From Metabacillus malikii (GTDB taxonomy: Bacteria > Bacillota > Bacilli > Bacillales > Bacillaceae), in the NCBI RefSeq assembly GCF_030813355.1, contig NZ_JAUSUD010000009.1, positions 100,607 to 164,606 of the forward strand: DNA of 64,000 nucleotides, given 5' to 3'. The notes under the pieces are model-generated. The model was not told the origin of the DNA, did no database searches, and was given only the letters and a program-made list of their open reading frames with translations. The position numbers were made by a program, and so were the translations under genes. The number at the start of each line of letters is the position of its first letter. The stretch's first letter is position 1. Positions 10,957 to 20,303 of this stretch are shown in pieces.

Positions 10957-11187
10957 ATGTATCTCCTTTATGCTCTTTATATGTATTAAAACACAAATTA
11001 TTTAAAAATGGAACCTTACTGCAGTATCGTTTTTACAGTGATAAACCATGTACGATGAACGTTTTTTGATATGATTCATTTACCATCACATAACGAAATT
11101 ATTACCTGATGCTGCAATATATTTTTTCATTAAGACATGTTAAAATCATAAAGTACATACACTATACATATATCCGGAGGTTTATCG

Positions 11188-11481
11188 ATGCCTATATTAG
11201 TTATATTCATTGTCATATCTTTTTCTTTTTATATTTATTTTCGTATAAAAGCATATCGTGCTCATAATCAAGTTGAAAAGAAGTGGAGAGCGGCAGAAGC
11301 AAGTATTGCATTAGGAATATTTGTTGCTTCATTTGGTTTAAATCAATTAATTATTAACAGGTCGATACTGGCCTTAGTTGTAGGGATTATTTTTTTCATT
11401 ATCGGCGTAGGGAGCAGCTGGGCAGGTTTTCGCGCTTATAAGCATTATTTGCCACAAGTTGCGAGTCAAACTCAAAAATAA
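11188..11481 (+). CDS. ytpI: YtpI family membrane protein
   Basis: This is a 97-residue integral membrane protein with three predicted helices (about residues 2-19, 36-55 and 60-80) and short charged loops such as KAYRAHNQVEKKWR. It matches B. subtilis YtpI in length, pattern and position between nrnA and ytoI. Function is unknown. The ATG has GGAGG about 8 nt upstream. Confidence 0.8.
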   Translation: MPILVIFIVISFSFYIYFRIKAYRAHNQVEKKWRAAEASIALGIFVASFGLNQLIINRSILALVVGIIFFIIGVGSSWAGFRAYKHYLPQVASQTQK

Positions 11482-11497
11482 GCTACTTCATAACATG

Positions 11498-11529
11498 AAA
11501 AAAGAGGGTGATAAATTCCCCTCTTTTTT
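11498..11529. terminator. bidirectional terminator between ytpI and ytoI
   Basis: AAAAAAGAGGG and CCCTCTTTTTT arms (11 bp) surround a 10-nt loop. Runs of A and T on both sides let it serve the convergent genes ytpI and ytoI. Confidence 0.85.
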
Positions 11530-12845
11530 TATCGTTCAATTATTTGGACCATCATCAGTGCTTTGCCGACAACAGAACCATTGCTAAATGCTTCTATATC
11601 AATTTTCCCGAATTTCCGGCCAACTTCGAGTATCTTTGGCTGTATTTCTAAAATAGCTTCCATTTGGACAGGTTTAATAAAATAAATAGTGATATTTTCG
11701 ACGATAATATCACCTTTTTTCAATGATCGTAAGTAGCGATTAACTGCTTCGGTGACAAGTGTTGTAAACACTCCATATGAGATGGTTCCAAGCTGGTTTG
11801 TCATTTGTGGACTTACTTCACATCGAAAAGTTTGACCTCGATTCGTTTCATCATCAATTGTAATAAATTGATTTGTGATAATATCATCGAGTTTCTCACC
11901 AATTTGCGGTTGTCTTTGGATCATTTGTAAAGCCTTCAACACATCTTGTCTACTAATAATACCGTGAAGACGATTTTGCTGATCAACTACAGGAAGCACC
12001 TCAATCCCTTCCCATACCATCATCTGTGCAGCGGATGCAACTGAAGTTTTCCCAATAATCGTAACTGGGTTTTTGGTCATCATTTTTTCAATTAAGGCGG
12101 AATGATTCTGACCAATTACATCCTTTGCAGTTATCATCCCGACTACCTTCCTGTTTGTATCAATAACAGGAAAGCGACTATGACCCGTATCCTCATTTAG
12201 TTGATACCACTTCCCGACATTTTCATCCGTGTGAAGGTAAATTGTTTTATCAAGTGGCGTCAAAATATCCTCAACTTGGACTATTTCCTTTTTTATTAAT
12301 TGGTCATATATCGCCCGATTAATCATCGTCCCAACTGTAAAAGTATCATAACTAGTAGAGATGACAGGTAATGCAAGCTCATCCGCTAACTTCTTGACAT
12401 GGTCTTCTGTGTCAAAACCACCTGTTATGAGTACAGCTGCACCAGCTTCTAATGCATATTGATGTGCATCTGTCCGATTTCCTACAATCAATAAATTGCC
12501 AGCGCCTGTATAGCGCATCATCGCTTCTATTTTCATTGCACCAATAACGAATTTATTTAATGTTTTATGTAAACCGGCTCGTCCGCCTAGTACGTGACCA
12601 TCGACAACATTCACGACCTCAGCATATGTTAGCTTTTCGAAGTTTTCTTTTTTCTTTGTTTCAATTCGGATTGTCCCGACACGTTCAATCGTTGACACAT
12701 ACCCTTTATTTTCTGCTTCCTTTATTGCCCGGTAAGCTGTTCCTTCACTAACATTAATCTCTTTAGCTATTTGTCTAACAGAGATTTTTTCACCTACTGG
12801 TAGAGAATGAATGTATTGGAGAATTCGTTCATGCTTTGTAGACAA
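11529..12845 (-). CDS. ytoI: YtoI: HTH, DRTGG, CBS pair and hotdog domain protein
   Basis: This 438-residue protein has four parts. A winged helix-turn-helix (about 1-60) contains VSEGTAYRAIKEAE. A DRTGG-type domain spans about 70-185. Two CBS domains (about 190-310) include HSRFPVIDTNRKVVGMI and VLPVVDQQNRLHGII. The last part is a hotdog-fold thioesterase-like domain (about 335-438). It matches B. subtilis YtoI in architecture. CBS and DRTGG domains usually sense adenine nucleotides, so a ligand-controlled regulator or enzyme is plausible, but no function is established. The start is a TTG with AAGGGTGA upstream; no in-frame ATG lies close by. Confidence 0.9.
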   Translation of the reverse strand: MSTKHERILQYIHSLPVGEKISVRQIAKEINVSEGTAYRAIKEAENKGYVSTIERVGTIRIETKKKENFEKLTYAEVVNVVDGHVLGGRAGLHKTLNKFVIGAMKIEAMMRYTGAGNLLIVGNRTDAHQYALEAGAAVLITGGFDTEDHVKKLADELALPVISTSYDTFTVGTMINRAIYDQLIKKEIVQVEDILTPLDKTIYLHTDENVGKWYQLNEDTGHSRFPVIDTNRKVVGMITAKDVIGQNHSALIEKMMTKNPVTIIGKTSVASAAQMMVWEGIEVLPVVDQQNRLHGIISRQDVLKALQMIQRQPQIGEKLDDIITNQFITIDDETNRGQTFRCEVSPQMTNQLGTISYGVFTTLVTEAVNRYLRSLKKGDIIVENITIYFIKPVQMEAILEIQPKILEVGRKFGKIDIEAFSNGSVVGKALMMVQIIER

Positions 12846-12937
12846 GCGATATCACCCTTTATTTTACGTACTGATAATCTATTATCATTATAAGGGTGAC
12901 ATCCTCTTCTCGCAACGTATGATTCTATAGGTGCAGT

Positions 12938-13186
12938 TTATTGACGGAGATAAGTCTTTTGTTTTATAGGGCGTTTCTTCATTTCGGTATGGGCGTGTGT
13001 ACGATGATTACGTTTTTTAGGTCCATATAAATAATGTGCAAAGTTCCCGCCTATCACAAATATCGCTAAACATAACCAACTCATGACAAATACAACTTGC
13101 ATATCAGAACCTGTCCATGTTATCTGTTGGAGTCCGACATAAAGCATACACATCGCGATAATGGCATACAATAAATTTTTCATCAT
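12938..13186 (-). CDS. small two-helix membrane protein, function unknown
   Basis: I do not recognise this 82-residue protein. It starts with paired ATG codons (13186 and 13183), with AAAGGATG just upstream, and has two hydrophobic segments (about residues 3-21 and 27-50). The basic, histidine-rich tail contains YGPKKRNHRTHAHTEMKKR. The positive tail suggests the C-terminus stays in the cytoplasm. It lies on its own between ytoI and the ald/ytkL remnant, on the same strand. Confidence 0.6.
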   Translation of the reverse strand: MMKNLLYAIIAMCMLYVGLQQITWTGSDMQVVFVMSWLCLAIFVIGGNFAHYLYGPKKRNHRTHAHTEMKKRPIKQKTYLRQ

Positions 13187-13233
13187 GAACATCCTTTCAA
13201 AACAGTGTTGCTTAATTGTATGCATGTACTACA

Positions 13234-13262
13234 CAAAAAAGAAGTGGTTACTTCCCCACTTC
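13234..13262 (-). terminator. terminator after ald and the ytkL remnant
   Basis: A perfect 7-bp stem GAAGTGG/CCACTTC with an 8-nt loop is followed by TTTTTTT on the minus strand. It was presumably the ytkL terminator and now ends ald transcription. Confidence 0.8.
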
Positions 13263-13273
13263 ATAGATTGTAT

Positions 13274-13402
13274 TTATAAAGTTATTTTTTCACCTGGTTT
13301 TAAAGGACACCTACTCCGCTTGGCAGCATATTCACAAATGCAGTTGGGTCTTGCTTGATAGCAGGGAAAGTATTGTAATGCATTGGTACTACTTGTTTAC
13401 CG
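13274..13402 (-). pseudogene. ytkL: 3' remnant of ytkL (metal-dependent hydrolase), frameshifted
   Basis: Directly after the ald stop codon the minus strand continues in frame as [16 protein letters not shown] then [11 protein letters not shown]. This is the C-terminal motif of the UPF0173 metallo-beta-lactamase-fold hydrolase YtkL. After PSGVGV the frame breaks; the expected ending LKPGEKITL and a stop follow in another frame. Only about 40 codons survive of a protein usually around 226 residues. The 5' part is missing and the remnant starts at the last base of ald, so a deletion apparently joined the two genes. In B. subtilis ytkL lies in the same neighbourhood. Confidence 0.8.
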
Positions 13403-14515
13403 TTAGAATAGTGTGGTTATACTTGAGGCTGATAAATTATGTGCCTTTGCAACTGCTTCATATGTAACACAACCTTTCATCGTATTAATTCCTTTCAATA
13501 GTTCTGGAAAATCAGTACAAGCCTGCTTTAACCCTTTCGTTGCAATTTGCACAGCGTATGGTACCGTTACATTTGTTAAGGCATTTGTAGAGGTTTGAGG
13601 TACTGCACCTGGCATATTTGCTACAGCATAATGGACAACACCGTGTTTAAGATATGTTGGATGATCGTGTGTTGTCACTTTATCTGTCGTTTCAAAAATT
13701 CCACCTTGGTCAATCGCGATATCAACAATGACAGAACCTCGTTCCATTGATTTAACAACATCCTCAGATACAAGCTTTGGCGCCTTTGCACCCGGTATTA
13801 GTACTGCACCAATGACTAAATCAGCATTTGAAACAGTTTCTAATATTGTTAATGGATTTGACATTATAACGGTTAATGAATGACCGAACATAACATCTAA
13901 CTGTCTCAATCTCTGTGGACTGACGTCTAAAATGGTAACGTCTGCACCTAAACCGACGGCAATTTTTGCAGCATTTGTTCCGGCAACACCACCACCAATA
14001 ATTGCAACCCTCCCTCGCTTCGTTCCAGGGACTCCAGATAATAATATTCCTTTCCCACCTTTTGGCTTTTCTAAAAACTGTGCACCGATTTGCGGCGCCA
14101 TTCTTCCTGCGACTTCACTCATCGGTGTTAGCAACGGAAGGGAGCCATTTGATAGCTCAACTGTTTCATATGCAATAGCTGTTACTTTATGCTTAAGTAA
14201 TGCATTCGTTAGCTTAAGTTCAGCAGCTAAATGGAAGTATGTAAAAATGATTAAGCCTTCCTTAAAATATTGATACTCTGTCTCTAGAGGTTCTTTCACT
14301 TTCATCACCATGTCTTGATCCCAAGCCTCACGTGGTGTATCCACGATTTGTGCACCCGCCTGTTTGTATTGCTCGTCTGTAAAACCAGAACCTATCCCTG
14401 CATTTCTTTCAATGAATACCTTGTGACCTGCAGAAACGAAATGGTAAACACCTGCTGGCGTAATCGCAACTCGATTTTCATTATTTTTTATTTCTGCTGG
14501 TATTCCTATTTTCAT
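13403..14515 (-). CDS. ald: alanine dehydrogenase
   Basis: Ald interconverts L-alanine and pyruvate with NADH and ammonia, serving alanine catabolism and sporulation. The 370-residue chain has [17 protein letters not shown] at the N-terminus, MKVKEPL with the substrate lysine near residue 74, and a Rossmann [11 protein letters not shown] stretch near residue 173. The family is usually 371-378 residues. The C-terminus here (after [13 protein letters not shown]) ends in SASSITTLF, and the stop codon abuts the ytkL remnant, so the last residues may derive from the deletion junction. The ATG has TGGAGGAAA upstream. Confidence 0.94.
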   Translation of the reverse strand: MKIGIPAEIKNNENRVAITPAGVYHFVSAGHKVFIERNAGIGSGFTDEQYKQAGAQIVDTPREAWDQDMVMKVKEPLETEYQYFKEGLIIFTYFHLAAELKLTNALLKHKVTAIAYETVELSNGSLPLLTPMSEVAGRMAPQIGAQFLEKPKGGKGILLSGVPGTKRGRVAIIGGGVAGTNAAKIAVGLGADVTILDVSPQRLRQLDVMFGHSLTVIMSNPLTILETVSNADLVIGAVLIPGAKAPKLVSEDVVKSMERGSVIVDIAIDQGGIFETTDKVTTHDHPTYLKHGVVHYAVANMPGAVPQTSTNALTNVTVPYAVQIATKGLKQACTDFPELLKGINTMKGCVTYEAVAKAHNLSASSITTLF

Positions 14516-14707
14516 TTTGTTTCCTCCATTCGATTCTTAGAAGTAATGCTAAATATGACCATTGGGGTAACCGGATGAATTAATACCCAGTTAACACATC
14601 TGTTTATTCCTTAATATAGATTTCATTCCCTTAAAACTATCCTATTACTATTGTGTTAAAACATATCTTCAATTTTAAAAAATTGCTGTCTTATAGTTTG
14701 TAATTTT

Positions 14708-14880
14708 TATAAGGCTGTTTTCGTAAACATTGTTTTTTAATGAGTTATCGTTTAGGGTTCGTCTGCGCTACAGTACTCACGGACAGCGGGGTGAGTGGTG
14801 AGCATCATAGCTCCACGGCTACCCGCTAACAAACTTCGGGTCACCTCCCTTATGATGTGTCATCATCGATTCGCCATTCG
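14708..14880 (+). repeat. decayed dispersed repeat element, copy R2
   Basis: Begins with AAGGCTGTTTTCGTAAAC (14711-14728), followed by GGTGAGCATCATAGCT (14797-14812) and the inverted form of the ATGGCGAATCG motif (14842-14878). The same three motifs occur in mirror order in copy R1 at 9.7-10.0 kb with similar spacing. Non-coding. Confidence 0.6.
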
Positions 14881-14946
14881 GCTCATCACTTTTCATATCA
14901 TTAGTAAACAATAATCAGAAACGAGGCGATTCAAGCGAAAGAAAAT

Positions 14947-15008
14947 CAAAAAAGGATTAACCCCTCAAACACATTATTATATCCGTGTAATGAGGAGTAA
15001 ATCCTTAA
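14947..15008 (-). terminator. terminator of the 52-codon gene
   Basis: On the minus strand AAGGATTTACTCCTCA and TGAGGGGTTAATCCTT arms enclose a loop in which TTACAC and GTGT also pair. The hairpin ends in TTTTTTGATTTT and lies about 20 bp after the small gene. Confidence 0.75.
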
Positions 15009-15029
15009 ATTTTTGTTGTTACTATTACA

Positions 15030-15188
15030 TTATTCTTCCCACAATTTCAATGGTTCTTGAAGAAAGTTTTGCTCATATTGCTGTTCAACAACTCCGCTTG
15101 AGTAAGACTCAAAAAGCTGCTGCTTTGTTTCTTGATCACCGAGGTGATCATAATAATATGTCTGTCTCGTTATTTTCTTTTCCTTCAT
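15030..15188 (-). CDS. small conserved-looking protein of 52 residues
   Basis: A short frame starts at an ATG with AAAGGAGACG about 7 nt upstream and runs to TAA. The product begins MKEKKITRQTYYYDHLG and ends EPLKLWEE. It is strongly charged and rich in glutamine, with no membrane segment. Supporting a real gene are the strong ribosome site, the dedicated downstream terminator and the clean non-coding borders. I do not recognise the family. It follows argH on the same strand. Confidence 0.65.
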   Translation of the reverse strand: MKEKKITRQTYYYDHLGDQETKQQLFESYSSGVVEQQYEQNFLQEPLKLWEE

Positions 15189-15297
15189 GTTTGCTCGTCT
15201 CCTTTACTTTCATCTATGACCCTTGTTAGTGTCTCTGAAAAAAAGAAGCCTATGCAAAAAAGTGATTACATAATTATTGTATGTGTTTGAAACCGGA

Positions 15298-16671
15298 TTA
15301 TAGTAAAGTTGTTTTCGCCTTTTCGATTGCTTTTCGCACCATTTCAAAGCCCGTTCCGCCAGCGCTCATCCGTTTTTTAACCGCTTCATATGGATTAATT
15401 ATTTCATAAATATCCTCTTCGAATAATGATGAAGCTTCTTTATATTGGTCAAAAGAGAGATCTTTTAAATATATACCTTGTTGAATACATTGATAAACTA
15501 GAGTTCCTACCACTTCATGCGCTTCTCTAAATGGCATCCCTTTCATTGACAAATAGTCAGCTAATTCAGTTGCGTTAGAAAAGTCTTCTTTTGTTGCCTT
15601 TTCCATTTTTTCTTCATTAACATTTAGTGTATCAACCATTCCGATGAAGATTTGTAAGCTTCCTTCAATCGTTTTTACTGTGTCAAACATGCCTTCTTTA
15701 TCTTCTTGGAGGTCTTTATTATATGCTAATGGTAATCCTTTTAAGATTGTAAGAAGCGACATTAAATTACCGTATACTCGGCCTGTTTTACCACGAATCA
15801 ATTCTGCCATATCAGGATTTTTCTTCTGTGGCATGATACTGCTTCCTGTCGCGTACGTATCATCTAATTCAATAAATTGAAATTCTTGTGAACACCATAG
15901 AATAATTTCTTCACAAAAGCGCGATAGATGCATCATTAAAAGTGAGCTATTGCTTAAAAATTCGATAATGAAGTCACGGTCACTGACACCGTCTAAACTA
16001 TTTTCATAAATGCCATCAAATTGTAGTTCCTTGGCAGTGAATTCCCGATCAATAGGAAATGTTGTCCCTGCAAGTGCAGCACTTCCAAGAGGTGAGATAT
16101 TGATTCTTTTTAAAGATTCTTGGAATCGCTGTTTATCACGGTCAAGCATCCAGAAATAAGCCATCAAATGATGTGCAAATGAGATTGGTTGAGCCCGTTG
16201 CAAATGAGTATAACCTGGTAAAATCGTTTCAACATGGTTTTCAGCCTTATTTAATAAGGATTGCTGCAAGCCATCAATTAACTCAACAACATTTGCAACA
16301 TGCTTACGTAAGTATAAGTGCATGTCAGTGGCTACTTGGTCATTACGACTTCTTCCAGTATGTAATTTTCCGCCAACTGGACCGATTTCATCTATCAACA
16401 TTTTTTCAATGTTTAAATGAATATCTTCGTAGTTTACTGAGAATTCGAGTTCGTTCTTTTTTGCCTTATCAAGCAAAATAGTTAAACCATTCGTTATCTG
16501 CTCTGCCTCTTCTTGGCTAATAATTCCACAATTCCCGAGCATTTTTACGTGTGCAAGACTTCCTGTTATGTCTTCCTCAACGAGCTCCTGATCAAAATGG
16601 ATGGATGCGCCGAACTCATCCACCCATTGTTCAGGGGTTTTTTGAAAACGTCCACCCCAGAGTTTTTTCAT
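15298..16671 (-). CDS. argH: argininosuccinate lyase
   Basis: ArgH cleaves argininosuccinate to arginine and fumarate, the last step of arginine synthesis. The 457-residue chain starts MKKLWGGRF and carries [13 protein letters not shown] (about 105-117) and the superfamily signature [12 protein letters not shown] near residue 277 with the catalytic serine. The ATG begins one base after the argG stop, with GAAGGTGG inside the end of argG, so the genes form a tight argGH operon controlled by the ArgR-type boxes upstream of argG. Confidence 0.97.
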   Translation of the reverse strand: MKKLWGGRFQKTPEQWVDEFGASIHFDQELVEEDITGSLAHVKMLGNCGIISQEEAEQITNGLTILLDKAKKNELEFSVNYEDIHLNIEKMLIDEIGPVGGKLHTGRSRNDQVATDMHLYLRKHVANVVELIDGLQQSLLNKAENHVETILPGYTHLQRAQPISFAHHLMAYFWMLDRDKQRFQESLKRINISPLGSAALAGTTFPIDREFTAKELQFDGIYENSLDGVSDRDFIIEFLSNSSLLMMHLSRFCEEIILWCSQEFQFIELDDTYATGSSIMPQKKNPDMAELIRGKTGRVYGNLMSLLTILKGLPLAYNKDLQEDKEGMFDTVKTIEGSLQIFIGMVDTLNVNEEKMEKATKEDFSNATELADYLSMKGMPFREAHEVVGTLVYQCIQQGIYLKDLSFDQYKEASSLFEEDIYEIINPYEAVKKRMSAGGTGFEMVRKAIEKAKTTLL

Positions 16672-16672
16672 A

Positions 16673-17872
16673 TTATACTTCCACCTTCTTGTTTTTTACC
16701 ATGCTGTTAACTTTTGTTGGAAGGCCCCATAATTCGATAAAGCCGATTGCTGCATTGTGGTCAAATGCATCATCTTTCGTATATGTTGCAAGCTTTTCAT
16801 CGTATAGAGAGTATTCAGACTTTCTACCTTCTACGATAGCATGCCCTTTGAATAATTTCACACGTACAGTACCTGTTACATATTTTTGAGTTTCTTGTAA
16901 GAACGCATGTAATGCATTTCTTAATGGAGAGAACCATAAACCGTTATAAATTAGTTCTGTCATTTTTTGCTCGATTACAGGCTTAAAGTGAGCTACTTCT
17001 TTTACTAATGTTAAGTCCTCAAGCTCTTTATGGGCTTTAATTAATGTCATCGCACCAGGGCATTCATACACTTCACGTGATTTAATTCCGACTAAACGGT
17101 TTTCTACATGGTCGATACGTCCAATTCCATGTCTACCTGCAATTTCATTTAGTTCAAGAATTAATTCATGTAATGGGTATGCTTTATCGTTAATTTTTAC
17201 CGGTACACCTTTTTCAAAATGTATTTCAATGATTTCTGCTTGGTCAGGTGTTTTCTCTAGAGGTGTTGTTAATTCATATGCACCTTCTGGAGGAGCTGCC
17301 CAAGGGTCTTCTAAAATTCCACACTCGTTACTTCTACCCCACAGGTTTTGGTCGATAGAGTATGGGCTATCTAAATTAATCGGAATTGGAATACCATGCT
17401 TTGATGCGTATTCAATTTCCTCTTCACGAGACCATCCCCACTCTCTCACTGGAGCAAGAACTTCTAAGTCCGGATTTAACGCTTTAATTGATACTTCAAA
17501 ACGCACTTGGTCGTTCCCTTTTCCAGTACAACCGTGTGCGATTGCAACAGCATTTTCCTTTTCAGCAATTTCCACTAATTTTTTAGCGATAAGTGGACGT
17601 GATAATGCTGATACTAGAGGATATTTCCCTTCATATAACGCATGTGCTTGAAGTGCAACTAACGCGAAGTCATTAGCATACTCTTCTCTCGCATCGATCA
17701 TGTATGATTGAACCGCTCCAACTTGCAATGCCTTTTGTTGGACGAATGCTGTATCTTTTCCTTCCCCAACATCTAGGCAACATGCCACTACGTCGTATCC
17801 TTGTTCTTGTAACCATTTAATTGCAACAGAGGTATCTAATCCTCCAGAATATGCTAGCACTACTTTTTTCAT
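16673..17872 (-). CDS. argG: argininosuccinate synthase
   Basis: ArgG condenses citrulline and aspartate with ATP to make argininosuccinate. The 399-residue protein has the PP-loop SGGLDTS at 9-15, then [13 protein letters not shown] and the [13 protein letters not shown] block, all typical of the family. The ATG at 17872 has GAGGAGGAAC upstream. It is the first gene of argGH. The 5' region holds a SigA promoter and two pairs of arginine-repressor boxes, so repression by arginine through AhrC/ArgR is expected. Confidence 0.97.
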   Translation of the reverse strand: MKKVVLAYSGGLDTSVAIKWLQEQGYDVVACCLDVGEGKDTAFVQQKALQVGAVQSYMIDAREEYANDFALVALQAHALYEGKYPLVSALSRPLIAKKLVEIAEKENAVAIAHGCTGKGNDQVRFEVSIKALNPDLEVLAPVREWGWSREEEIEYASKHGIPIPINLDSPYSIDQNLWGRSNECGILEDPWAAPPEGAYELTTPLEKTPDQAEIIEIHFEKGVPVKINDKAYPLHELILELNEIAGRHGIGRIDHVENRLVGIKSREVYECPGAMTLIKAHKELEDLTLVKEVAHFKPVIEQKMTELIYNGLWFSPLRNALHAFLQETQKYVTGTVRVKLFKGHAIVEGRKSEYSLYDEKLATYTKDDAFDHNAAIGFIELWGLPTKVNSMVKNKKVEV

Positions 17873-17894
17873 CTATTTGTTCCTCCTCGGCTGT

Positions 17895-17932
17895 TGTATA
17901 AAAATGAATACACTTTTATAAAAATACAATGT
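17895..17932 (-). promoter_or_regulatory. proximal ArgR/AhrC operator pair
   Basis: An 18-bp box with TGTAT...ATACA ends (17895-17912) is followed after 2-3 bp by a weaker TTTATAAAAATACAATG box. Both resemble the ATGAATAAAAATTCA-type arginine box and lie between the argG start point and the start codon. Confidence 0.65.
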
Positions 17933-17946
17933 CTTTGTTAAATAAC

Positions 17947-17975
17947 ACTTTACAACTCAAACTTCTTTTCGTCAA
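17947..17975 (-). promoter_or_regulatory. SigA-type promoter of argGH
   Basis: TTGACG (17970-17975) and TAAAGT (17947-17952) are spaced 17 bp on the minus strand. The promoter is flanked on both sides by arginine-repressor boxes. Confidence 0.65.
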
Positions 17976-17980
17976 TAGAA

Positions 17981-18022
17981 AAATGCATATTTTTATAAAA
18001 GTTTTGCATAAAAATTAATTCT
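17981..18022 (-). promoter_or_regulatory. distal ArgR/AhrC operator pair
   Basis: Two boxes, AAATGCATATTTTTATAA (17981-17998) and TTTTGCATAAAAATTAAT (18002-18019), lie just upstream of the -35 element. Paired boxes on both sides of the promoter resemble the B. subtilis argC control region. Confidence 0.6.
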
Positions 18023-18239
18023 CCTTGAAATTACCACTTTACACCTATAAAGTGTTAAATGTATCTGCTATAGTACTTTGAGAGGGCCAATATCTTATTC
18101 ATCTCTTTTACAATGTATACTTCATTATACAAATATGTTCATAATAATTGCATAAAGGGAACATGAAGCTACCGTTTTTCAGACAGCTCTTTACTGAAGG
18201 ATTGTTCCTTTTGCACAAACTTCGACTTATGATATAGAA

Positions 18240-18414
18240 ATCGCGATGAGCGGTATGGCAAATCGAGGATGACTTATCGTAGGGAGGTCTTGAAGGTTGA
18301 TAGCGGATAGCGGGAACTAGACAGACTCAACCACTCACACCGAGAAAAGCAACTAAGTTTAAAACAATCATAACTAGGAACTAACAGCTTATAAGAAAGA
18401 TTGTCTTCGTAATC
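18240..18414 (+). repeat. decayed dispersed repeat element, copy R3
   Basis: ATGGCAAATCGAGGATGAC plus TTATCGTAGGGAGG (18255-18287) matches copy R1 at 9822-9853 with few changes. AAGATTGTCTTCGTAATC (18397-18414) is a diverged form of the end motif AAGGCTGTTTTCGTAAAC. The rest of the 18023-18529 gap is AT-rich and non-coding. Confidence 0.5.
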
Positions 18415-18529
18415 GATATTTTTCCTTTACTTATTTTGATTTTCTATTTATTTTAGAATCCGAGCCTTGATTGTTAATAGAATATTACGTTGATATGTCT
18501 TTTACTAAAAATCGATAGGGAGAAATAAT

Positions 18530-18817
18530 ATGGAAAATTTTTTTCAATATGACTCGCGTTTAATGATTAAATTACCCAAACCAAATATCCCATGGGAAAG
18601 CCTCAATCATCAAACAAAAGAACAGATTATGGCAAAATGGGAATCAATACGTGGCAATATTCCGGACCGAATTGCTGAAATTGAAAAACAGATCGAACAA
18701 AAGCAAGAAGAGCTAAATAATGAAGATAACTTTGACTACTCATGTCAATTAACAGAGGAAATCGCCAATTTAGCTTCCAAAATTAACGACCTGTGGCTAT
18801 GGTTTCGAAGTGAATGA
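18530..18817 (+). CDS. hypothetical coiled-coil protein
   Basis: This is a 95-residue acidic protein that I do not recognise. It starts with an ATG preceded by AGGGAGA and begins MENFFQYDSRLMIKLPKPNIP. Residues about 45-75 are rich in E, Q and K and probably form a coiled coil; the end is NDLWLWFRSE. It has no membrane segment. It is the only plus-strand gene between ytpI and the NAD kinase and is convergent with moaB. Confidence 0.65.
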   Translation: MENFFQYDSRLMIKLPKPNIPWESLNHQTKEQIMAKWESIRGNIPDRIAEIEKQIEQKQEELNNEDNFDYSCQLTEEIANLASKINDLWLWFRSE

Positions 18818-18823
18818 AGTCAT

Positions 18824-18845
18824 AAAAAAAAGGCATATAGCCTTA
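18824..18845 (-). terminator. moaB terminator
   Basis: AAGGC/GCCTT arms with a 5-nt loop overlap the moaB stop codon and are followed by TTTTTTT on the minus strand. The stem is short, so efficiency may be modest. Confidence 0.6.
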
Positions 18846-19355
18846 GATATCCTTTCGTAACTCACTTACAATATGACTTATTTCAGGTAAAATTAATTTA
18901 TTCATCCCCAGTTTAACTGCTCCTGTTGATCCTGGTAGAGAAAATACAACTGTATCTTTTACGATACCTGCAATTGCTCTACTAAGAATTGCTGCAGACC
19001 CGATATCATCTTGATAACTTAAAAGTCGAAAAATCTCGCCAAATCCGGGTAATTCCTTTTCTATTAAAGGTTGCACAGCTTCAATCGTGACATCTCGCTT
19101 CGCTACTCCTGTACCCCCATTCGTTATCACCGCATCGATTTGGTTGGAATGACATCCCTTTAAAATTTCTTCTGTAATCATGTCTATTTCGTCTTTTATA
19201 ACAGTATGTACAGCTATTTGATGACCTTCTGCCTCTAATAGCTGTACGATTAAATGGCCACTCTTATCCGTTTCCAATGTTCTCGTATCACTTACTGTAA
19301 TGACTTTACATCGGATTGAGTTAGGGGCATGTAATTTATGTTCAGTACTGCTCAC
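18843..19355 (-). CDS. moaB: molybdenum cofactor biosynthesis protein MoaB
   Basis: MoaB/MogA-fold protein of 170 residues, thought to act at the adenylation step of molybdopterin. The fold signature is visible as TNGGTGVAKRDVTIEA (78-93), followed by GFGEIFR and the LPGSTGAVKLG stretch. Translation starts at GTG with GAGGTGA upstream. It lies 12 nt after the EcsC-like gene, so the two are probably one transcript. In B. subtilis moaB is also beside argGH. Confidence 0.93.
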   Translation of the reverse strand: MSSTEHKLHAPNSIRCKVITVSDTRTLETDKSGHLIVQLLEAEGHQIAVHTVIKDEIDMITEEILKGCHSNQIDAVITNGGTGVAKRDVTIEAVQPLIEKELPGFGEIFRLLSYQDDIGSAAILSRAIAGIVKDTVVFSLPGSTGAVKLGMNKLILPEISHIVSELRKDI

Positions 19356-19367
19356 TTCTGATTCACC

Positions 19368-20192
19368 TCAATTGTCTTCGACTAATTTACGATATGTGTA
19401 AAACTTATTAGCAAACTCTGAAACTTGTCTTGTCAGTTGATAATTCATACTTGCACCTATCATGATACTAATAACCGGTAACCCTGATAGAAGTTTTCTT
19501 TTAAAAAGTGAAATGGCAGAGAGCTTTGCAATTTGTTTTAATAGAAATTCTGCATCTGTAGTAAAAGTTAATTTCTCTTTGCCTTCATAAAAATAGTTCA
19601 TTGTATCACGGTCCCTAATTTCTTCCTTTAACTTACACCATTGCTCATACTGTAAATGCTTTGGCAGAAGTGCAGCGTGGAATACTTTTAAAGAAATCAT
19701 CATTTCATAAGGTGTTTTCAGTTCATAACCATAACACATCGCAACAGACTGTACTGTCCGTAGATTAATAACTGTTTGAGCAGGAATATCGATGCTAGAC
19801 ATTAAGATTCCCCCAATACCTGTTACTCCACCTTGCACAAAGGAATATAAGCGTTGTTTTGATGTTTGATTTTCTGCTAAGAATATTAACTGACTAAGTG
19901 GTAATTGATGTAAATCACTAATGTCGTTTATTTCTTCATTGATAGCTTTTGCGGTTATAATAATTTGTTTTCTTGTATCTTCTTGTACTGCAGAGTTTTG
20001 GATGAAGGAGTGCAAATGAAAAATTAACGTATCAAAGGTTTTATAGAAAGTTTGTTTAGCATGCAACGGAATTTGACTCATCCCATGATTAATCCATTTT
20101 GTCACTGTCAATTGAATATCTGTTCGATTGTCTTGCTTTAAGTCATCTTCCCAATTCATCATTTCCGTTAATAATTGCTGCTCATGCATCAT
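19368..20192 (-). CDS. EcsC family protein
   Basis: A 274-residue protein of the EcsC family, named after the third gene of the B. subtilis ecs operon; biochemical role unknown. Family-like features are FVQGGVTGIGGILMSSIDIPA (a glycine-rich hydrophobic segment near residue 130) and a second hydrophobic stretch near residues 235-255. I chose the ATG at 20192, which has AAAGGAG 7 nt upstream, rather than an upstream TTG at 20213. It precedes moaB by 12 nt. Confidence 0.8.
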   Translation of the reverse strand: MMHEQQLLTEMMNWEDDLKQDNRTDIQLTVTKWINHGMSQIPLHAKQTFYKTFDTLIFHLHSFIQNSAVQEDTRKQIIITAKAINEEINDISDLHQLPLSQLIFLAENQTSKQRLYSFVQGGVTGIGGILMSSIDIPAQTVINLRTVQSVAMCYGYELKTPYEMMISLKVFHAALLPKHLQYEQWCKLKEEIRDRDTMNYFYEGKEKLTFTTDAEFLLKQIAKLSAISLFKRKLLSGLPVISIMIGASMNYQLTRQVSEFANKFYTYRKLVEDN

Positions 20193-20247
20193 CTCATAAC
20201 TCCTTTGCCACAATATTCAAAATTGTACTATCGTTATCATAACATAA

Positions 20248-20281
20248 AAAAGACAGTCGTTACCTTTCTCGACTGTCTTTT
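20248..20281. terminator. terminator after ackA
   Basis: A perfect 12-bp stem AAAAGACAGTCG/CGACTGTCTTTT with a 10-nt loop is flanked by A and T runs. It separates ackA from the EcsC-like gene. Confidence 0.9.
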
Positions 20282-20303
20282 GCATAGCTGTTTTATCTAT
20301 TAA

